Origin: Pseudomonas asgharzadehiana
Lineage (GTDB): Bacteria; Pseudomonadota; Gammaproteobacteria; Pseudomonadales; Pseudomonadaceae
Assembly (NCBI RefSeq): GCF_019139815.1
Contig: NZ_CP077079.1
Coordinates: forward strand, 372,001 to 436,000
Reading direction: 5' to 3'
Length of the DNA: 64,000 bases
Below the pieces are notes generated by a model. The model was not told where the DNA came from and ran no database searches. It saw nothing but the letters and a program-made list of their open reading frames with translations. Below are positions 60,293 through 64,000 of the stretch, piece after piece; the stretch's first letter is position 1, and every line of letters starts with the position of its first letter. Made by a program: the position numbers and the translations under genes.

Positions 60293-61086
60293 TATTGAGT
60301 GACGTCAGCGTTGAAGTACTTCTCGGAGAGCTTCTTCAAGGTGCCATCGGCGCGCAGCTTGTCGAGGGCCTTGTTCACCGCGTCCAGCAGTTCAGGCTCG
60401 CCTTTGCGCAGGGCGATACCGGATTCCTGACGCGAGAAGGCGTCGCCGGCGGCGGCCGTGTCTGGGGCTTTCTTGGCGTATTCCAGGGCGGCCAGGCGGT
60501 CGATCAGGATGGCGTCAATGCGGCCGATGCGCAGGTCCTGAAATTTGGTCGGGTCGTCGTTGTAGGTCTTGATGATGGCTTTGGGTTGGTTGTCCTTGAG
60601 CCATTGTTCATAGTTGGTGCCCAGGCCTACGCCGACTTTCTTGCCGGCCAGATCGTTGGCAGTCTTGATCGTGTCGACGTTTTTCTTCAGCACCAGCGCC
60701 TGGATGCCGGAAACGGTATAGGGCTTGGAGAAGTCGTACTTCTTCTTACGCTCTTCAGAGATGGTGACTTGGTTGACCACCGCGTCCAGGCGCTTGGACT
60801 CCAGGGCAGCGAGGATGCCGTCCCATGGCGTGGCCTGCAGCTTGACCTTCACACCCAGCTCTTTGGCCAGGGCTTCGGACAGCTCCACTTCGAAACCGCT
60901 GAGCTTGCCGCTTTCATCGACGAAGCTGAACGGTGGGTAGGTGCCTTCCAGGCCAATCTTGATCTCGCCGGCCTTTTTGATAGTGGCCAGTTGTTCGCCG
61001 GCAACCGCTTGGCCCAGCCAACCGGCGCCCAGCGCCAGACCCAAAGTGCCAACCAGCAACGTGCGACGGAATACAGAAATAGTCAT
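60292..61086 (-). CDS. tcyJ: L-cystine-binding periplasmic protein
   Basis: 264 residues. The signal peptide ends near AVA-GEQ. The mature part has IKKAGEIKIGLEGTYPPFSF, FEVELSEALAKELGVKVKLQ, DAVVNQVTISEERKKKYDFS and TYNDDPTKFQDLRIGRIDAI. These are the features of FliY/TcyJ, the high-affinity cystine receptor. It is first in tcyJLN. The dcyD gene lies upstream on the same strand with a REP hairpin between. Upstream there is an AT-rich dyad (61228-61248) that may carry sulfur control. Confidence 0.93.
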   Translation of the reverse strand: MTISVFRRTLLVGTLGLALGAGWLGQAVAGEQLATIKKAGEIKIGLEGTYPPFSFVDESGKLSGFEVELSEALAKELGVKVKLQATPWDGILAALESKRLDAVVNQVTISEERKKKYDFSKPYTVSGIQALVLKKNVDTIKTANDLAGKKVGVGLGTNYEQWLKDNQPKAIIKTYNDDPTKFQDLRIGRIDAILIDRLAALEYAKKAPDTAAAGDAFSRQESGIALRKGEPELLDAVNKALDKLRADGTLKKLSEKYFNADVTQ

Positions 61087-61227
61087 GAGAGCCCCTGTGT
61101 TTTTTATGTTGAGCGAAGCAGGTGACGCAGTAGGTCGTATCCTGCCTTAAAGCGCGAAGCGCGTCTTGGCCTTCGGCGCGATGATAAAGGCGGTTTTTAA
61201 GACTTGAAAATAATATAAATCTTAATT

Positions 61228-61248
61228 CATATTCCATTTCTGAATATG
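61228..61248. promoter_or_regulatory. AT-rich dyad upstream of tcyJ, possible CysB-type site
   Basis: CATATTC-CATTTCT-GAATATG is a perfect 7-7-7 inverted repeat about 140 bp before the tcyJ start, in the most AT-rich part of the area. The arm spacing equals that of the dyad ahead of oscA. Confidence 0.55.
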
Positions 61249-61258
61249 TGTTGGGTCT

Positions 61259-61290
61259 AATGTGGGAGGGGGCTTGCCCCCTCCCACATT
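61259..61290. repeat. Perfect 15-bp REP-like hairpin, likely dcyD terminator
   Basis: Arms 61259-61273 and 61276-61290 are exact complements around TT. It lies 15 bp beyond the dcyD stop on the reverse strand. Confidence 0.88.
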
Positions 61291-61304
61291 CAGCCCGCGT
61301 TTAT

Positions 61305-62300
61305 TCAGTTGAAAACTGAGTTGTACGCAAACAACGCCGGCGCCCCGCCGGTGTGCAGGAAAATGATCGGCCCGTCTTCAAACCGCTGACGCCCGATGCC
61401 ATCGAGCAGACCGGCCATGGCCTTGCCCGTATAGACCGGGTCCAACAGCAGACCTTCCTGGCTGGCCAAAAGTTTGATCGCGGCCAGGGTGCCGGCATTC
61501 GGCTCGCCGTAGCGGGGCCCGAAGTATTCGTCCCACAGAATCACCTTGAACGCGTCGGGGATGCCCACGCCGAGCAACTCGGCCGTGCGCTCGGCCAGGC
61601 CCTGCACTTTCGGGCGCTGGGCTTCGTCGGTGCGCGACACGGTGATGCCCACCACCGGCAGGTTCGGCAGCGCTTCGCTCAACGCCAATGCCAGGCCGCT
61701 GTGGGTGCCGGCGCTGCCGGAGGCCAACACCACGGCAGCGAATTCCAGGCCGCTGTCTTCGATCTGTGCGGCCAGTTCCAGGCCCGCGCGCACGTAACCC
61801 AGGGCGCCGAGCGCATTGGAGCCGCCGATGGGCACCAGGTACGGCTTCTTGCCGTTGCTGCGCAGGCGGTCGGCGAGGGCATTGAGCTGGTCGTCGACGT
61901 TGTCGAGGTTCTCTACCAGTTCGACCTTGGCGTCGAACAGTTCCAGCAGCAGGCGGTTGCCATTGCCGAGGTAGTTGGGGTCTTCGGTACCGGTAGGGTT
62001 TTCCAGCAGGGCGGCGCAGCCCAGGCCGAGCCTGGCGGCCAGCGCGGCGGTTTGGCGTACGTGGTTGGACTGGATGGCGCCGGCGGTCACCAAGGTATCG
62101 GCGCCCTGGGCGATGGCGTCGGCCGCCAGGTATTCGAGTTTGCGCAGTTTGTTGCCGCCCATGGCCAGTGGCGTGGTGTCATCGCGCTTGACGTAGATGT
62201 CCCGGCCCAGCCAGGTCGACAGCCGTTCGAGTTTTTCCAGGGCAGTGACGCCGCCCAGCAGGTCCAGACGGTTAAAGCGGTCGAGCTGTTGCTTGATCAT
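61305..62300 (-). CDS. dcyD: D-cysteine desulfhydrase
   Basis: 331 residues from [18 protein letters not shown]; an in-frame start 20 codons upstream is not family-like. It is a PLP enzyme of the ACC-deaminase/D-cysteine desulfhydrase fold. The Schiff-base Lys is in [11 protein letters not shown]. The nearby [20 protein letters not shown] and the phosphate-binding [19 protein letters not shown] complete the site. It converts D-cysteine to pyruvate, sulfide and ammonia. The link with cystine uptake genes is conserved in many proteobacteria. It is divergent from epsC, which makes O-acetylserine for recapture of the sulfide. Confidence 0.93.
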   Translation of the reverse strand: MIKQQLDRFNRLDLLGGVTALEKLERLSTWLGRDIYVKRDDTTPLAMGGNKLRKLEYLAADAIAQGADTLVTAGAIQSNHVRQTAALAARLGLGCAALLENPTGTEDPNYLGNGNRLLLELFDAKVELVENLDNVDDQLNALADRLRSNGKKPYLVPIGGSNALGALGYVRAGLELAAQIEDSGLEFAAVVLASGSAGTHSGLALALSEALPNLPVVGITVSRTDEAQRPKVQGLAERTAELLGVGIPDAFKVILWDEYFGPRYGEPNAGTLAAIKLLASQEGLLLDPVYTGKAMAGLLDGIGRQRFEDGPIIFLHTGGAPALFAYNSVFN

Positions 62301-62467
62301 GGCTACGCACGGTTGCTGAAGGGATGAAGCGACTATAGGCAGGCACTTTTCATCGGGCAACCGTCAATCGCTTATGTCCAATAGTTCTTAGCATCGCACC
62401 ATTGGTTCTTAAGGGCGGCCCGGTTGGATACCGTAAAGTGACGGCCATTACGTCAGGAGTGAATACC

Positions 62468-63394
62468 GTGAGTGAGCGTTCCAGCCATTGGCAATTACAG
62501 ACCATCGTCAGCCAACTGCGCGGCGCCCGCGACCAATGGCGAACGCGCAACGGCCGGTTGAGCGGCGAGCATGGTGGCCGCGAATTGCCTTCGCGCGAGG
62601 CGGTGGCGCAGATCCTTGAAGCGCTGTGCGGGGCGCTGTTCCCGATGCGCCTGGGGCCGGCGGATTTACGCGAAGAGAGCGAAGACTTTTACGTCGGTCA
62701 CACCCTCGACGTGGCACTCAACGCCTTGCTCGCCCAGGCGCGCCTGGAGCTGCGTTATGCCGCGCGCCAGGGTGGCCAGGATGACAGCCGGCTCGATGCC
62801 CATGCCATTCGCCTGATCCAGGATTTCGCGCTGGCCTTGCCTTCGTTGCGCAGCCTGCTGGACACCGATGTGCTGGCCGCGTACCACGGCGACCCCGCTG
62901 CGCGTAGCGTGGATGAAGTGCTGCTGTGCTACCCGGGGATCCTGGCGGTGATTCACCATCGCCTGGCCCACCACCTGTACCGCGCCGGCTTGCCGCTGCT
63001 GGCGCGGATCATCGCGGAAATCGCCCACTCGGCCACCGGCATCGATATCCACCCCGGCGCGCAGGTCGGCCCGAGCTTCTTCATCGACCACGGCACGGGC
63101 GTGGTGATCGGCGAGACCGCGATCATCGGCGAGCGGGTGCGTATCTACCAGGCCGTGACATTGGGCGCCAAACGCTTCCCGGCGGACGAGGATGGGCAAT
63201 TGCAGAAAGGTCATCCGCGCCACCCTATCGTCGAGGATGACGTGGTGATCTATGCCGGGGCGACGATCCTGGGGCGCATCACCATCGGCAAGGGCTCGAC
63301 CATTGGCGGCAATGTGTGGCTGACCCGCAGCGTACCGGCCGAGGCGAACATCACGCAGGCGAACTTGCAGCATGACGATGGCGCGCAGAAGTAA
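62468..63394 (+). CDS. epsC: Serine O-acetyltransferase (EpsC type)
   Basis: 308 residues from a GTG start (MSERSSHWQL); the open frame further upstream is not conserved-looking. An N-terminal helical domain (about 1-190, LDVALNALLAQARLELRYAA) is followed by left-handed beta-helix hexapeptides: GIDIHPGAQVGPSFFIDHGT, GVVIGETAIIGERVRIYQAV, then IYAGATILGRITIGKGSTIG. The catalytic His-Asp pair is in the usual IDHGTG segment. It makes O-acetyl-L-serine, the acceptor of sulfide in cysteine synthesis. Its place next to dcyD and tcyJLN makes this a second, sulfur-scavenging copy apart from housekeeping CysE. Confidence 0.92.
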   Translation: MSERSSHWQLQTIVSQLRGARDQWRTRNGRLSGEHGGRELPSREAVAQILEALCGALFPMRLGPADLREESEDFYVGHTLDVALNALLAQARLELRYAARQGGQDDSRLDAHAIRLIQDFALALPSLRSLLDTDVLAAYHGDPAARSVDEVLLCYPGILAVIHHRLAHHLYRAGLPLLARIIAEIAHSATGIDIHPGAQVGPSFFIDHGTGVVIGETAIIGERVRIYQAVTLGAKRFPADEDGQLQKGHPRHPIVEDDVVIYAGATILGRITIGKGSTIGGNVWLTRSVPAEANITQANLQHDDGAQK

Positions 63395-63413
63395 AGAACC
63401 GGCATGAATCCCC

Positions 63414-63439
63414 TGTGGGAGGGGCAAGCCCCCTACCAC
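63414..63439. repeat. REP-like hairpin after epsC
   Basis: TGTGGGAGGGGCAAGCCCCCTACCACT is a slightly decayed copy of the common element. Confidence 0.7.
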
Positions 63440-63584
63440 TTTTGATTGCATTCCAGATTTTTACCGGATTTCTCCCTGCAATCGCTGAACGATTAGCTCC
63501 CGCCACCCGTCATACCAAACCTTGAGCTGGTGTAGGAAGTATCTGCCGCTCAGCCCTGCGATTAGTCCCAGACCGCCTTTTCAT

Positions 63585-63614
63585 GTTTAACTTGAACGCT
63601 TGTTCAAGTTAAAC
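63585..63614. promoter_or_regulatory. Perfect 13-bp dyad, likely operator (BetI-type)
   Basis: GTTTAACTTGAAC-GCTT-GTTCAAGTTAAAC is an exact inverted repeat. The inner TTGAAC...GTTCAA resembles operators of TetR-family regulators such as BetI, which represses choline-uptake and betaine genes. The downstream gene is a BCCT transporter, which supports that reading. The site could also fold in RNA. Confidence 0.7.
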
Positions 63615-63706
63615 CCGGTGGTTCGCTGCCCGCTCACAACAGGAGGCTTACCTTTGCTGAGTCCGTTTTTTACAGCCACATTCCCAACCCTCGGGGTGCA
63701 TCGTTC

Positions 63707-64000
63707 ATGAGTGCATCGTCCACCCCAGCCAGCGGCATGGTGCGCATGAATGCGCCGGTTTTCTACTTTGCCGCTACCTTCATTTTGCTGTTCGGCATCA
63801 CGGTCATCGCTATCCCGCAACAGGCCGGTGCCTGGTTGCTGGCGGCGCAAAACTGGGCGGCCAATACGGTCGGCTGGTACTACATGCTGGCGATGACCCT
63901 GTATCTGGTCTTCGTGGTGGTCACCGCGTTATCGGGCTACGGCAAGATAAAACTCGGTGCCGACCACGACGAGCCCGAATTCAGTTACTTGTCTTGGGCC
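63707..64000 (+). CDS. betT: BCCT-family transporter, N-terminal part (cut by window)
   Basis: 98 codons are visible and the frame is open at the right edge. After MSASSTPASGMVRMNAPVFY come a first hydrophobic helix (FAATFILLFGITVIAI) with the PQQAGAWLLAAQNWAANTVG loop and a second helix (YYMLAMTLYLVFVVVTALSG). The loop then continues YGKIKLGADHDEPEFSYLSW. This N-terminus is that of BetT-like choline/betaine/carnitine transporters. The symbol rests on this similarity and on the BetI-like dyad upstream; the substrate-binding residues are beyond the edge. Confidence 0.8.
   Translation, partial: MSASSTPASGMVRMNAPVFYFAATFILLFGITVIAIPQQAGAWLLAAQNWAANTVGWYYMLAMTLYLVFVVVTALSGYGKIKLGADHDEPEFSYLSWA

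Larger units (their letters stand above)
63395..63706. other. Intergenic region between epsC and BCCT transporter gene
   Basis: 312 bp with no convincing gene. It contains a REP-like hairpin at 63414-63439, a T-rich stretch, and a perfect 13-4-13 dyad (63585-63614) about 95 bp before the transporter start. The transporter promoter is expected around the dyad. Confidence 0.65.

Overview
The window is a 64 kb stretch of a gamma-proteobacterial chromosome. It is most likely from the Pseudomonas fluorescens group: the coding sequence is GC-rich, the codon use and gene set are typical of Pseudomonas, and the small GC-rich inverted repeats (REP-like, core GTGGGAGGGGGCTTGCTCCC) that pepper fluorescent Pseudomonas genomes occur at many intergenic sites. 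Several blocks match the P. aeruginosa PA0156-PA0314 neighbourhood as I remember it: triABC, tonB2-exbB1-exbD1, gabDT, desA, a PAS-GGDEF-EAL gene, sbp-cysTWA and the cystine transporter. I see no phage, insertion sequence, CRISPR array or rRNA. There is one tRNA, Arg-CCG.

Layout. 1-5.4 kb: the 3' end of an autotransporter, then six lipoprotein genes, including a CsgG / DUF4810 / DUF799 trio. 5.5-10.2 kb: an orphan serralysin-like metalloprotease, then a von Willebrand A lipoprotein, an ECF sigma factor and a one-span membrane protein in one strand run. 10.2-16.4 kb: an SDR, a LysR regulator, a LysE exporter, a butanediol dehydrogenase behind a clear sigma-54 promoter, a DMT exporter, an AraC regulator and tRNA-Arg. 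16.8-19.7 kb: gabDT. 19.8-24.3 kb: two c-di-GMP proteins flanking the fatty-acid desaturase desA. 24.5-28.6 kb: oscA-sbp-cysT-cysW-cysA sulfate uptake. 28.7-36.8 kb: assorted single genes (DUF962, Crp-type regulator, uraH, GlcG-like protein, orphan receiver, AraC, desaturase, LysR, MFS, LysR). 37-41.7 kb: tonB-exbB-exbD, a small hydrolase, a degenerate sigma-54 activator and an orphan MetQ. 42.1-45 kb: a polar amino-acid ABC transporter. 45.1-50.4 kb: a TriABC-like RND pump with two adaptor proteins. 50.4-58.5 kb: a methyltransferase, then a reverse-strand sulfur-scavenging operon (sfnB, sfnB, LLM monooxygenase, metQ, metN, metI) and a two-module protein of unknown function. 58.9-63.4 kb: cystine uptake (tcyJLN), D-cysteine desulfhydrase and serine acetyltransferase. 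At the right edge a BCCT transporter starts behind a perfect 13-bp dyad.

The unifying theme is sulfur. Sulfate uptake, the OscA peptide, two MetQ-type binding proteins, MetNI, two SfnB-type flavoenzymes, an LLM monooxygenase, cystine uptake, D-cysteine breakdown and O-acetylserine synthesis all lie here, several behind AT-rich dyads that could be CysB-type control sites. The least explained items are the sigma-54 activator lacking its key residues and DNA-binding domain, the two-module 258-residue protein with a C9 tract, a 35-codon small gene, and the stacked hairpins ahead of tonB.
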